Shown: positions 1 to 7,071 of the stretch, one piece after another | How the letters are laid out: each line of letters begins with the position of its first letter | Position numbering within the stretch: the first letter of the stretch is position 1 | Source of the DNA: a virus | Virus record (IMG/VR): IMGVR_UViG_3300046724_000403 | Location: 1 to 26,579 of that record | Direction: 5' to 3' (one strand) | Length of the DNA stretch: 26,579 nt | Program-made: the position numbers and the translations under genes | Notes under the pieces: generated by a model | Told to the model about the DNA's origin: nothing | The model's database searches: none | The model's input: only the letters and a program-made list of their open reading frames with translations

Positions 1-42
1 GATGTCCCGCCACGCTTCGTTGGCGCTGTTGCTTTCGCTCAT
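1..42 (-). CDS. Partial small-cluster gene, N-terminus only
   Basis: The start codon (complement of 40-42) begins a frame reading MSESNSANEAWRDI and running off the left edge. It overlaps the stop of the upstream gene by four bases (ATGA), and a GGAG ribosome binding site lies about 8 nt upstream, as in the rest of this leftward cluster. Only 14 residues are visible, so no function can be given. Confidence 0.6.
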   Translation of the reverse strand, partial: MSESNSANEAWRDI

Positions 43-647
43 TGCAGCGTCTCCGGTTTGAGCTGCATGCTCTGCAGATCGATGCCGTGCTTCTTGCAGA
101 ACGCTTCGATCAGGACTTGCGCCGCCGCGCGGATATCGGGCGTCGTCTCCACCGGGCACAACAGGTCGGTCATGGTGCCGCCAAATTCTTGGTCAACTGC
201 CTCCCGCTCAATCACCTCGGTCAGCGTGCCGTCGACAGTGCGCATCATGTCGAGCGTGCTGACCAGCGAGTGCCGCTCGTTGTTCTCGCGATAGGTCAGC
301 GACACGATCAACACCTCGGTGCGGTCCTCCGCCTCGGCCGGTCGCACCGCGTCGATGCGCGCCTGATGCTCGGCCTCGGTCTCGCGGGGATGCCGCATCA
401 CCGCGCGGCTCCAGGCCTCCGAGATGAAGCTAATGGCGGTGGCATTGGCGGCGAGTGCCATCAGCCCGACCATCTGTTGGGCGCGGCGCTTCTCGGTGTC
501 ATCGGCCCAGCCGGCGCCGACGATCCTGACCTCGTCTGGGCAGTGCAGGATGAACATCGGCATCAGGCTGCCTTGTTTGAGCAACGCAGTGCGGGCGAAG
601 TCGACGTCGCGCTTGAGCTGGTCTTGCCAGTCGATGGGCTTGGTCAT
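39..647 (-). CDS. Hypothetical phage protein, 202 aa
   Basis: The reading frame gives a 202-aa, mostly soluble protein starting MTKPIDWQDQLKRDV. I chose this start rather than an upstream in-frame one because GGGAGG sits just ahead of it and it overlaps the upstream stop by ATGA. The middle part (about residues 40-160) alternates beta-like and helical stretches, and there are two cysteines near the C-terminus. It is the largest gene of the left leftward cluster. I do not recognise a family. Its place among short, coupled genes outside the structural block suggests an accessory or early role, which is inference only. Confidence 0.75.
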   Translation of the reverse strand: MTKPIDWQDQLKRDVDFARTALLKQGSLMPMFILHCPDEVRIVGAGWADDTEKRRAQQMVGLMALAANATAISFISEAWSRAVMRHPRETEAEHQARIDAVRPAEAEDRTEVLIVSLTYRENNERHSLVSTLDMMRTVDGTLTEVIEREAVDQEFGGTMTDLLCPVETTPDIRAAAQVLIEAFCKKHGIDLQSMQLKPETLQ

Positions 648-1117
648 GGCGCGTCCTCCCGTGCGGTGTAGGCCTTGCAGTTGTCGCACCAACCGTTGCG
701 AATATCGTTCAAATTCCAGCTAGTCTTGTTGCAGCGCGGGCAGGTGATGTTGATCGGGATATGATCACTGCCCGCGTCTGGATCAGTGGGCGCGTCGCGC
801 ATCACCCAGCTCGCCGGTGGGATCAGCGACGCCCGCAGCAACACTACGCTGACCGTGGTCACCTGGGTGTCGATCTCGAGCACCCGCTTGACGGTGTCGA
901 GATGCGGCATGGCGTCGATCGGCGCGAACGCGTAAAGCTCACGCGCGGCGTGACGCAAGCACGCGACGTATTCGGTGTTGCCCATCCTGCGCGCCGAACA
1001 GATCAGCTCGGCATAGGCGCGGCAGACTTCGATGATGTTATGATCGATCATAGCTGAATCCCTTTGCAGTTGCTCCAGCATCTTGCCGACTGGACCTTTT
1101 GGTGTGAGGTCGGTCAT
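644..1117 (-). CDS. Small zinc-ribbon protein, 157 aa
   Basis: The C-terminus carries two CxxC knuckles, CPRC (C126, C129) and CDNC (C144, C147), separated by 14 residues. This is a typical treble-clef or zinc-ribbon arrangement expected to bind one zinc ion. The first 100 residues are helical with no recognised domain. The start at 1117 overlaps the upstream stop by ATGA. A second in-frame ATG at 1051 (MIDHNIIEV) is preceded by nearly the same bases as the 1117 start, so it could be the true or an additional start, which would remove 22 residues. Role unknown; zinc ribbons in small phage proteins often contact nucleic acid or protein partners. Confidence 0.75.
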   Translation of the reverse strand: MTDLTPKGPVGKMLEQLQRDSAMIDHNIIEVCRAYAELICSARRMGNTEYVACLRHAARELYAFAPIDAMPHLDTVKRVLEIDTQVTTVSVVLLRASLIPPASWVMRDAPTDPDAGSDHIPINITCPRCNKTSWNLNDIRNGWCDNCKAYTAREDAP

Positions 1118-1326
1118 AGCTGGATCCCTTTGCGGTCGTGTTGCAGCAGATCCAGCGCCAACACGACGGTGGGGTTGGTATTGTTCGCCGCGTTGTCCAT
1201 TGCGATCAGCAGTTGCTCGGCTTCGTTGAGCTCAACCGATGTATATACAGGTGACACTACGACCAGATAATGGTTGACGGTGGCGACGTGGAGATAGGCC
1301 TCGACGATGTCCTTGGGGTCGGTCAT
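1114..1326 (-). CDS. Hypothetical small protein, 70 aa
   Basis: The protein starts MTDPKDIVEAYLHV. The start is set by an AAGGAAAA ribosome binding site and an ATGA overlap with the HTH gene upstream. The sequence is mostly helical, with a beta-like stretch (HYLVVVSPVYTSVEL) in the middle and an asparagine-rich turn. The C-terminal codons overlap the next gene's start. One copy of the octamer GTATATAC (1241-1248) lies inside it. No family recognised. Confidence 0.7.
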   Translation of the reverse strand: MTDPKDIVEAYLHVATVNHYLVVVSPVYTSVELNEAEQLLIAMDNAANNTNPTVVLALDLLQHDRKGIQL

Positions 1327-1607
1327 GGGGTTTTCCTTTGCTTGGCGCGGGACTTGCGTTTGGCTTCCGCGTTCTTGTTGGTCGAATAGACGTGCGGTGC
1401 CCGCCAATGCTGCGGTGGTGGTGGTTCCGGATATTTGCCGCGCACCTCGACGCAATCCTCGAGCCAGTCGGCGACCGGCTGCGGCACCGGTCGCTCACCC
1501 AGTGACCAGTGCCGCGTTGCGCCAGGACTGCAGCCTAACACCCGCGCCAGATCGCGCCGCGACAGCCGCATGGTGTGCAGGCATTCCTGAAACCGTTTCG
1601 GTGTCAT
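1323..1607 (-). CDS. Helix-turn-helix DNA-binding protein, 94 aa
   Basis: Residues about 3-52 (MTPKRFQECLHTMRLSRRDLARVLGC...) read as a lambda-Cro/XRE-type helix-turn-helix: LSRRDLARVLGCSPGATRHW gives the two recognition-motif helices, followed by a short third helix. The C-terminal 40 residues are proline- and then lysine/arginine-rich, which could add non-specific DNA contact. The start overlaps the stop of the upstream membrane miniprotein by one base (TGATG), so translation is probably coupled and there is no strong own ribosome site. It is the only clear repressor-like protein in this cluster and a candidate regulator of phage promoters. Any link to the palindromic operator at 16501-16521 is untested. 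Confidence 0.75.
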   Translation of the reverse strand: MTPKRFQECLHTMRLSRRDLARVLGCSPGATRHWSLGERPVPQPVADWLEDCVEVRGKYPEPPPPQHWRAPHVYSTNKNAEAKRKSRAKQRKTP

Positions 1608-1699
1608 CAGTCGTCGTCGTTGGTCAGTAGCGCGACCAGCACGGTGGCCAGCAGCGCGGCCAGCAGTGGCGCGACCAGGGTGAACGACCAATAGAGCAT
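1607..1699 (-). CDS. Single-pass membrane miniprotein, 30 aa
   Basis: A 30-codon frame reads MLYWSFTLVAP, then LLAALLATVLVALL, then TNDDD and a stop. It is almost wholly one hydrophobic membrane span with a triple-aspartate tail. Both ends are coupled: its ATG shares one base with the upstream stop (TGATG at 1697-1701), and its own stop shares one base with the next start (TGATG at 1605-1609). That exact nesting between two genes and the aspartate-capped span argue for a real protein. Possible roles are a holin or antiholin-like peptide or a membrane partner of a neighbour; the sequence does not decide. Confidence 0.6.
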   Translation of the reverse strand: MLYWSFTLVAPLLAALLATVLVALLTNDDD

Positions 1700-1911
1700 C
1701 ACCACCTCCATTCCGGCGGCAGATCGTTATAGAGCTCTTCGCAGATCCTATCGCAGTGCAGTGCGTCGCCGATGTCGCCGAGTATGCGGGCGCGCATGGC
1801 ACGCTCGCGGCAGGCACAATAGCGCGCCAGCCGCTTCAGATTGCGCGCCAGGGGTCCGAGGTCCTCGACCACCATGGCGTCCGGGTTCAGGTAGGCCAGG
1901 GGGTGGGTCAT
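1699..1911 (-). CDS. Hypothetical small protein, 70 aa
   Basis: The protein starts MTHPLAYLNPDAMVVEDL and ends PPEWRW. It is helical and arginine-rich, with three cysteines (CAC near residue 33 and one near residue 53). The start overlaps the upstream stop by ATGA and its stop overlaps the membrane miniprotein start by one base. The CAC pair could bind a metal, but no full site is visible. No family recognised. Confidence 0.65.
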   Translation of the reverse strand: MTHPLAYLNPDAMVVEDLGPLARNLKRLARYCACRERAMRARILGDIGDALHCDRICEELYNDLPPEWRW

Positions 1912-2129
1912 GGGTTGTTATCCATGGCCACCCGGGTGCGCCGGGCCAGCCCCTGCCCGGTCACCATCCGCAGAGCGCGCGCCAGGGCCTCGGGCCACTC
2001 AATGGTCTTGGAGGCCACCCAACGGCCGTCGAGGCGCCACTCGCCGCCGTGCTGCGCCAGCCAGTAGTGTTTGCCGTCGAGCTCGATACCGAAGCCGAAG
2101 CTCGACTCCGCGGTGATGGTGAGGTTCAT
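1908..2129 (-). CDS. Hypothetical small beta-rich protein, 73 aa
   Basis: The protein starts MNLTITAESSFGFGIELDG. A GGAGGAG ribosome binding site 10-11 nt upstream fixes the start. The first half reads as a beta sheet (LTITAESSFGFGIELDGKHYWLAQ has alternating hydrophobics), followed by a helix (WPEALARALRMV). The start overlaps the upstream stop by ATGA. I do not recognise the family. Confidence 0.65.
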   Translation of the reverse strand: MNLTITAESSFGFGIELDGKHYWLAQHGGEWRLDGRWVASKTIEWPEALARALRMVTGQGLARRTRVAMDNNP

Positions 2130-2353
2130 GGCTCGAGCTCCTCCCGCCCGGCCAGCCGCAGCGCCTCGGCGCTGATCGACTCCTGATCGGTGGCGTCGGG
2201 CAGTCCCACGAGGCGGGCGTAGCCGATCGCCATCGAGAAGCCGCACAGGAAGGCCGCTGACGGCCCGGCCAGCGGGTTGGCTTCGCTGTAACGAGCCAGG
2301 GCCATGCGCGCGAAGCGCAGCGCCTCTGGGGTGAAGTCTTTGCGCTTGGTCAT
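2126..2353 (-). CDS. Hypothetical small helical protein, 75 aa
   Basis: The protein starts MTKRKDFTPEALRFARMAL. The start has a GGAGGAGG ribosome site and overlaps the upstream stop by one base (TGATG). It is helical throughout, with a moderately hydrophobic patch (AAFLCGFSMAIGYARLVGL, about residues 33-51) that could be a buried helix or a weak membrane segment. No family recognised. Confidence 0.65.
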   Translation of the reverse strand: MTKRKDFTPEALRFARMALARYSEANPLAGPSAAFLCGFSMAIGYARLVGLPDATDQESISAEALRLAGREELEP

Positions 2354-2583
2354 CACACCTCCTCCGCGTCGCCGGCCGCGAGCTCGATCATCTCGTTGCT
2401 GATCGCGTCGGCCAGCATGCTGTGGTGCCCGGCCTTGCAGGCGTAGCCAACTTCCGCCCACAGCCGGGCGGCGAGGTGGTGCTGGGTGGCGGCGGTTGAC
2501 AGCCGCTCGTCGATGTAGGCGCTGCTCGCCGCGGCGGAGACCGCCAAAGCGAGATTCAACAGATCAGTGCGAGAGAAGGTCAT
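2353..2583 (-). CDS. Hypothetical small helical protein, first gene of the left cluster, 76 aa
   Basis: The protein starts MTFSRTDLLNLALAVSAAA and is predicted helical, with histidines grouped near the centre (QHHLAARLW, GHHSM). GGAG lies close upstream of the chosen ATG. A longer frame would begin at a GTG nine codons earlier, but there the AAGGAGG would directly abut the codon. As the first gene after the divergent region at 2584-2657, it probably heads the leftward transcript. Function unknown. Confidence 0.6.
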   Translation of the reverse strand: MTFSRTDLLNLALAVSAAASSAYIDERLSTAATQHHLAARLWAEVGYACKAGHHSMLADAISNEMIELAAGDAEEV

Positions 2584-2657
2584 CGAGGGACTCCAAAATG
2601 TGTGCACCCTCCTTGTGACCGTTTTTGCCCCAGATGTCAACAAAAGGGGTCATCCCG
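2584..2657. promoter_or_regulatory. Divergent intergenic region between the left cluster and the packaging genes
   Basis: This 74-bp gap separates the leftward cluster from the rightward terminase genes, so it probably holds at least one promoter. On the minus strand a perfect TTGACA (complement of 2635-2640) is a good -35 candidate, but the hexamer 17 bp further on (CACAAG) is a poor -10. No clear rightward pair was found. AAAAGGGG at 2642-2649 is the likely ribosome binding site of the small terminase gene. Confidence 0.35.
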
Positions 2658-3146
2658 ATGTCGAACCAATACGCCGCGTTGATGCGGGAGGGCGGCAAGC
2701 TGCCGCCGGAGGCCAAGGGCCCGGACGGACGGCTCGAGCCGTTCGTGCCGAGCGATAAGGAGCGCGAGCAGGTGCGGATCCTGGCCAGCAACGGGGTCGC
2801 CCACCAGACCATCAGCAAGGTGCTCGACATCGCCAACCACACCCTGACGAAGCACTTCCACCAGGAGCTGGAAGACGGCCGCGACATGGTCACCGCCAAG
2901 ATGGGCTTCGCCCTGGTGACCGAGGGCTTCGCCGGCAACGTGGCGGCGATCAAATACTGGCTGCTGACCCGCGGCGGGCCGGAGTGGAAGCTGACCGCGG
3001 CCGACATGCGCGGGCTCGATCCGTTCGCCGAAGCGCGCGAAACCGTTCATTTCTTCATGCCATCGAACGGCCGCGACAAGCCGGAGGCGATCGAACCCGA
3101 GCCCGGGCCGCCGACCATCGACGGCAAGGCGGAGGAGGCGGCGTGA
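2658..3146 (+). CDS. Probable terminase small subunit
   Basis: The 162-aa protein has an HTH-like segment at about residues 33-68 (DKEREQVRILASNGVAHQTI...), as in small terminases that bind phage DNA and hand it to the large subunit. The middle part (VTEGFAGNVAAIKYWLLTRGGPEWK) also resembles small-terminase and related phage HTH proteins, and the tail is acidic and disordered. The start at 2658 is favoured by AAAAGGGG upstream; an ATG at 2634 lacks a ribosome site. It directly precedes the Acb2-like gene and the large terminase, with overlapping stops and starts, which supports the assignment. Confidence 0.75.
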   Translation: MSNQYAALMREGGKLPPEAKGPDGRLEPFVPSDKEREQVRILASNGVAHQTISKVLDIANHTLTKHFHQELEDGRDMVTAKMGFALVTEGFAGNVAAIKYWLLTRGGPEWKLTAADMRGLDPFAEARETVHFFMPSNGRDKPEAIEPEPGPPTIDGKAEEAA

Positions 3147-3364
3147 TCCTGCATGAGTCGACGTTTGAATATTTGAAACCGACCGACGAACAGCTGATGC
3201 AGATGGCGGATCTGCGTCACGTGTTCCGCGAGTTCGCGCTCTATGTCGAGGGTCACCTCCAGCCCGGCGCCGATCGTGACCACGTGCTGCGCACGCTGCG
3301 CACTGCGGCGATGTGGGCGAACGTTGCCATCACCCGCGAAGCGGACGGCACGCCCCGCACATGA
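3143..3364 (+). CDS. Acb2/Tad1-like small protein, candidate anti-CBASS nucleotide sponge
   Basis: A GTG start overlapping the previous stop (GTGA), with GGAGGAGG just upstream, gives a 73-aa protein. It shows the pattern I associate with Acb2/Tad1 hairpin-domain proteins: an N-terminal aromatic-Leu-Lys-Pro segment (YLKP), a long helix (DEQLMQMADLRHVFREFAL), a short turn, and a second helix ending in MWANVAI. Known Acb2 proteins are small helical hexamers that bind cyclic oligonucleotides and so block CBASS or related defences. Y10 and R25 lie roughly where I recall ligand-contacting residues in characterised Acb2; that placement is tentative. Its location between the terminase genes is typical of small accessory genes. 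A plain packaging-associated protein is the alternative. Confidence 0.55.
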   Translation: MILHESTFEYLKPTDEQLMQMADLRHVFREFALYVEGHLQPGADRDHVLRTLRTAAMWANVAITREADGTPRT

Positions 3365-4749
3365 GTGCCAGCGCCGCATTTGACGCCGCGGTTAAGATCA
3401 TGCCGCAGGAGGGCCCGCAGCAGACCTTCCTGGGCTGCGACGCGGACATCGCGATCTTTGGTGGCTCCGCCGGCTCCGGCAAAAGCTGGTCGTTGCTGCT
3501 CGAGGCGATGCGCTACCCGTCCAAGGTGCAGGGTTTCGATACCGTGATGTTTCGCCGCACCACGGTGGATCTGCGCCGGCCGGGCGGCCTCTGGTCAGAG
3601 ACCATGAAGCTGTTTCCGCACGCCAACGGTATTCCGGTCAACCATCGTCTCGAATGGGTGTGGCCCGGCCGCGGCAGCGTCAAACTGTCGCATCTCGAAT
3701 ACGACCAGACCGTGCTCGACTGGCATGGCTCGCAGATTGGTTGCATCTGTTTCGATGAGCTGACCACGTTCACGCAATACCAGTTTATGTATCTGATGTC
3801 GCGCAACCGCTCGACCACAGGTATACGTCCGTATATACGCGCGTCCTGCAACGCCGACGCCGGCTCATGGGTCGCCAAGCTGATCCAGTGGTGGTGGGAT
3901 CCGGACAGCGGCTATCCGATCATGGAGCGCAGTGGTGTCGTGCGCTACTTTGTGCGCGGCGCCGACGACGCGCTGAAATGGTATGACAGCAAGCGCGCGG
4001 CAATACGCGACAATCCGGACCACACCGCCGACACCATTAAAAGCCTGACCTTCATCGCGGCACGGCTGGCCGACAACCCGGCGCTCGAGCGTAACGATCC
4101 CAATTACCGCGGCAACCTGATGATGCTGCCACAGGTCGAGCGCGAGCGGCTGCTCAACGGCAACTGGCGGATCCAGCCGTCGGCCGGGCTGTATTTCAAT
4201 CGCAGCTGGGTCAAGGTGATCGACATCAAGCCGGCGCTGATCCAGAGCGCGCGCGGCTGGGATCTGGCGGCGACGCCGGAGACGCCCGGTGGTGATACCG
4301 ATCCGGACTGGACGGTCGGCGTCAAAATGGGTCGCACCCTGCAGGGTATGTATGTCGTGCTGCACGTGGCGTTCGCCCGCGGCACCCCGGCCGAGGTGGA
4401 GCGCATGGTGCTCAACACCTCCACCCAGGACGGCTACGGCTGCAAGGTCAACATCCCGCAGGATCCCGGGCAGGCCGGCAAGCATCAGGTCGCCGGCTTC
4501 GTGCGCATGCTGGCCGGCTTCCCGATCGAATACTCGCCGGAGACCGGCGACAAAATCACACGGTTCTCCCCGTTCTCGGCACAGGCCGAGGCCGGCAACG
4601 TGTTGGTGCTGCGCGGCGATTGGAATGAGAGGTGGTTCCAGATGCTCGAGGGCTTCCCGCAGCTGCCGCACGACGATGACGTCGACGCCACCGCGCGCGC
4701 CTTCCAGTCGATCGCGCAGACCAACCTCAACGTCTGGGCCAATCTGTGA
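3361..4749 (+). CDS. terL: Terminase large subunit (ATPase-nuclease)
   Basis: The 462-aa protein powers DNA packaging into the prohead and cuts the concatemer. The ATPase half shows Walker A GGSAGSGKS (residues 34-42), an arginine-rich FRRTTVDLRRPG segment, Walker B CICFDE (D132, E133) and a coupling-like segment (CNADAGSW). The nuclease half has acidic residues in GWDLAATPE (D301), DPDWTVG shortly after, and HDDDVDATARAF (D438-D442), as expected for an RNase H-like two-metal site. The start ATG overlaps the preceding stop by four bases. Length and motifs fit the Terminase_6 type. The gene contains a 17-bp TACG/CGTA element at 3823-3839 that forces two ATA codons. Confidence 0.95.
   Translation: MSASAAFDAAVKIMPQEGPQQTFLGCDADIAIFGGSAGSGKSWSLLLEAMRYPSKVQGFDTVMFRRTTVDLRRPGGLWSETMKLFPHANGIPVNHRLEWVWPGRGSVKLSHLEYDQTVLDWHGSQIGCICFDELTTFTQYQFMYLMSRNRSTTGIRPYIRASCNADAGSWVAKLIQWWWDPDSGYPIMERSGVVRYFVRGADDALKWYDSKRAAIRDNPDHTADTIKSLTFIAARLADNPALERNDPNYRGNLMMLPQVERERLLNGNWRIQPSAGLYFNRSWVKVIDIKPALIQSARGWDLAATPETPGGDTDPDWTVGVKMGRTLQGMYVVLHVAFARGTPAEVERMVLNTSTQDGYGCKVNIPQDPGQAGKHQVAGFVRMLAGFPIEYSPETGDKITRFSPFSAQAEAGNVLVLRGDWNERWFQMLEGFPQLPHDDDVDATARAFQSIAQTNLNVWANL
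3823..3839 (+). repeat. 17-bp TACG/CGTA element, copy 1
   Basis: The sequence ATACGTCCGTATATACG matches the copies at 5527-5543 and 18129-18145 at 15 of 17 positions each. It is built from alternating inverted half-sites TACG-CGTA-TACG with 2-bp spacers. It lies inside terL and uses two ATA codons (G-I-R-P-Y-I-R), which are rare in this GC-rich sequence. Confidence 0.6.
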
Positions 4750-6338
4750 GCGACTCACCGCCGACGATGAGCGAAGCGACCAAGCCGCGTGTTTCGGTGC
4801 GCGCCGGCACCGGCCTGACCACCGACGGCACCAGCTGGGCCGGCGCGCTCAATGACTCGGTGGAGAACTTCGCCGCCCGGGTCGGGTTCGGCATGCCGAA
4901 CCTGTTGTCCAACACCAGCTACAACTACCAGCCGCTGACCCGGCTGCGGCAGAAATTAGAATGGATGTATCGCGGCTCGTGGCTGGTCGGCGCCGCGGTC
5001 GATGTGGTTGCGGATGATATGACCCGCGCCGGCGTGACGATGAATTCCGACACGCCGCCCGACCAGATCGAAAAGATCAATACCGCAATCAACGAGCTGT
5101 CGATGTGGCAGTCGATCAACGAGACCATCAAATGGTCGCGGCTCTACGGCGGCTCGTTGATGGTGATGATGATCGACGGCCAGGACACCGCGACGCCGCT
5201 CGAGCTCGACACCATCGCGCCGGATTCCCTGCAGGGGTTCCTGGTGCTGGATCGCTGGATGGTGCAGCCATCCTACGCCCGCCTGATCCGCGCCTGGGGG
5301 CCGGATTACGGTAAGCCGGAATACTACGATCTGGTGGTGCAGAACCCTTACTTGCCGCAGTTGCGGCTGCACCATTCGCGGGTGGTGCGGATGGACGGCA
5401 TCGAGCTGCCGTTCAACCAGAAGATCACCGAGAACCTCTGGGGCATGTCGGTGCTGGAGCGGCTGAACGATCGGCTGGTGGCATTCGACAGTGGCACCAT
5501 GGGCGCGGCGCAGCTGCTCTACAAAGCGTATCTACGAACGTATAAGGTCAAGGACTACCGCAACCTCGTCGCGTTCAATTCCGAGCTGACTGAGAAGTTC
5601 CATAAACTTATGGATCTGATGCGGGCCTATCAGTCCAACGAGGGACTGACGGTGATCGACGCGGAGGATGAATTCGAAACGCATGCGTATGCGTTCGCCG
5701 GCATTCCCGAGACGCTGATGATTCTCGGGCAGCAATTGTCGGGTGCGCTCGGCATTCCGTTGACCCGGCTGTTCGGTCAGGCTCCGGCGGGGATGAACTC
5801 GACCGGCGAGTCCGACATGCGCAACTACTACGACATGATCAAAGCGGCGCAGCAGGCGCGGCTGCGGCGACCGCTGACCAAGCTGTTCAACATCATCTGG
5901 CGCAGCAAGCTGGGCAACGAGCCGCCGGACACGTTCGATTTTAGTTTCAATTCGCTCTACCAGCTCAACGAGATGGAAAAGGCCGAGGTCGCACAACGTG
6001 ACACCGACACCATCAACATGGCGCACCAGGGCGGCATCATCACCACCCAGATCGCGCTGAAGGAGCTGAAGCAGAGCAGCATCCAGACCGGGCGCTTCAC
6101 GAACATCACCGAGGAGGATATCGAGGCCTCCGAGGAAGCCCCGCCACCCTGGGAGCAGCCGGACCCGAACGATCCCAACGCGATGGGCGCCGGGATGCCG
6201 GGGCAGCCCGGTATGCCGGGAGCCGGTGGTAAACCGCCGGGCGGCGCGCCACCGGGTGGTGGCGGTATCGGCGTCGGCGCCAAGCTGCCGCATCCGGCGG
6301 CCGTGGCGCCGTCCAGCAACGAGAGTGTGGAGAAGTGA
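4746..6338 (+). CDS. Portal protein, DUF1073/Phage_portal_3 type
   Basis: The 530-aa protein would form the dodecameric portal ring at the head vertex. The segment NLLSNTSYNYQPLTRLRQ, then YRGSWLVGAAVDVVADDMTR, is the N-terminal signature of DUF1073-type portals. The YGGSLMVM segment (about residue 140) and the SGALGIPLTRLFGQAPAGMNSTGE stretch (about residue 335; not all contiguous motifs are equally conserved) also fit. The last 60 residues are a Gly/Pro-rich low-complexity tail. The GTG at 4746 overlaps the terL stop (GTGA); an ATG at 4767 is an alternative, and neither has a strong ribosome site. The Pfam family is also labelled Acb1-like N-terminal, but no catalytic HxT pair of Acb1 is visible here. 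Confidence 0.9.
   Translation: MSDSPPTMSEATKPRVSVRAGTGLTTDGTSWAGALNDSVENFAARVGFGMPNLLSNTSYNYQPLTRLRQKLEWMYRGSWLVGAAVDVVADDMTRAGVTMNSDTPPDQIEKINTAINELSMWQSINETIKWSRLYGGSLMVMMIDGQDTATPLELDTIAPDSLQGFLVLDRWMVQPSYARLIRAWGPDYGKPEYYDLVVQNPYLPQLRLHHSRVVRMDGIELPFNQKITENLWGMSVLERLNDRLVAFDSGTMGAAQLLYKAYLRTYKVKDYRNLVAFNSELTEKFHKLMDLMRAYQSNEGLTVIDAEDEFETHAYAFAGIPETLMILGQQLSGALGIPLTRLFGQAPAGMNSTGESDMRNYYDMIKAAQQARLRRPLTKLFNIIWRSKLGNEPPDTFDFSFNSLYQLNEMEKAEVAQRDTDTINMAHQGGIITTQIALKELKQSSIQTGRFTNITEEDIEASEEAPPPWEQPDPNDPNAMGAGMPGQPGMPGAGGKPPGGAPPGGGGIGVGAKLPHPAAVAPSSNESVEK
5527..5543 (-). repeat. 17-bp TACG/CGTA element, copy 2 (inverted)
   Basis: Read on the minus strand this is ATACGTTCGTAGATACG, 15/17 identical to both the terL copy and the copy upstream of the capsid gene. 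In the portal frame it encodes A-Y-L-R-T-Y and uses CTA and CGA codons, which are uncommon in the neighbouring sequence, so the DNA signal seems to override codon preference. Confidence 0.6.
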
Positions 6339-6340
6339 CC

Positions 6341-6814
6341 ATGAGCGCAGTGCCATCGACCACCGGATCCACCCTGATCACCTGTGTCTACAACGACGAG
6401 GTGTATGGCGAGCCGGGGATGTTGTGGGTGATCCTGCACGACAACCCGGTGTTGGCATGGCTGATCGATGATGCCGGGGCGGCGGGGCCGGCGCCGGTGA
6501 TCCTCGGCACCATGGGGGGTGCGGGCCCGAGCACTGATCCGATCCTGTCGCCACCCTGGGGGGTGCGCGAGGGCAACATGATCTTCATCCCCGACATGGC
6601 GCGCGGCAGCGCCAACGATTTTTTCAACTTCATCGCCTTCAACAACGGCGCGCGGCGGGCGCTGTATGCCAAATTCGCCGACACCAACCTGACCATCGAA
6701 TTCAACCAGTGGTGCAGCGCCAACCCGGCGCTGGCGCTGAAGGAGCCCCCCAACGTGGCGCCGGAACCGCCGCCGGTGACGTTCGTCCGCTCCAGCCAGA
6801 CCGAGAGCGTGTGA
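6341..6814 (+). CDS. Hypothetical head-region protein, 157 aa
   Basis: The protein starts MSAVPSTTGSTLITCVYND. GGAGA seven nt upstream favours this ATG over the GTG at 6335. It contains GEPGMLWVILHDNPVLAWLIDD, a Gly/Pro-rich loop, then a globular part (PPWGVREGNMIFIPDMARGSAN is the most distinctive region) and a proline-rich tail. It lies directly between the portal and Mu-F-like genes, so a head or connector accessory role is plausible. I do not recognise the family. Confidence 0.75.
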   Translation: MSAVPSTTGSTLITCVYNDEVYGEPGMLWVILHDNPVLAWLIDDAGAAGPAPVILGTMGGAGPSTDPILSPPWGVREGNMIFIPDMARGSANDFFNFIAFNNGARRALYAKFADTNLTIEFNQWCSANPALALKEPPNVAPEPPPVTFVRSSQTESV

Positions 6815-7071
6815 TGCTGACTCGCCCCCTGGAGCCGGATCTGACCACGGTGCTGGCGTCGCCGGAGATGGCGGAGCTACGGGCTTACTGCGAAGCCGAG
6901 GGCATCGACCCCTGGGGGGCGTTGGCCCACCTCGCGGTCACGGCGCAGGAGATGAAAGCGCTGCTCGATGCCGGGGAGATCGAAGAGGTGATGCGGCGCG
7001 ACGCTGCGTATCCCGACCAGCAGCTGCTGGATCACTTCAAGGACGCGCTGAGCAAACATGCTGGCCACTGA
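6814..7071 (+). CDS. Hypothetical small helical protein, 85 aa
   Basis: The protein starts MLTRPLEPDLTTVLASPEM. Its ATG overlaps the upstream stop by one base (TGATG), so it is probably translated by re-initiation. It is acidic and helical, with a region DPWGALAHLAVTAQEMKALLDAGE (split by a proline) resembling small phage head-accessory proteins only in general character. Its last codons overlap the start of the Mu-F-like gene by 14 bases. Function unknown. Confidence 0.7.
   Translation: MLTRPLEPDLTTVLASPEMAELRAYCEAEGIDPWGALAHLAVTAQEMKALLDAGEIEEVMRRDAAYPDQQLLDHFKDALSKHAGH

Noticed and set aside
2353-2607. Longer N-terminus of the first left-cluster gene from a GTG in VHTFWSPSM
   Set aside because: AAGGAGG lies directly against that GTG with no spacer, while GGAG is well placed for the ATG at 2583.
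3865-4758. Open frame (297 aa) antisense to terL
   Set aside because: It mirrors the conserved nuclease half of terL; His/Arg/Gly-rich translation with no recognisable motif.
4746-6338. Reading the portal gene as an Acb1 anti-CBASS enzyme
   Set aside because: The Pfam name of the N-terminal family mentions Acb1, but the protein is full portal length and lacks the paired HxT catalytic motifs.
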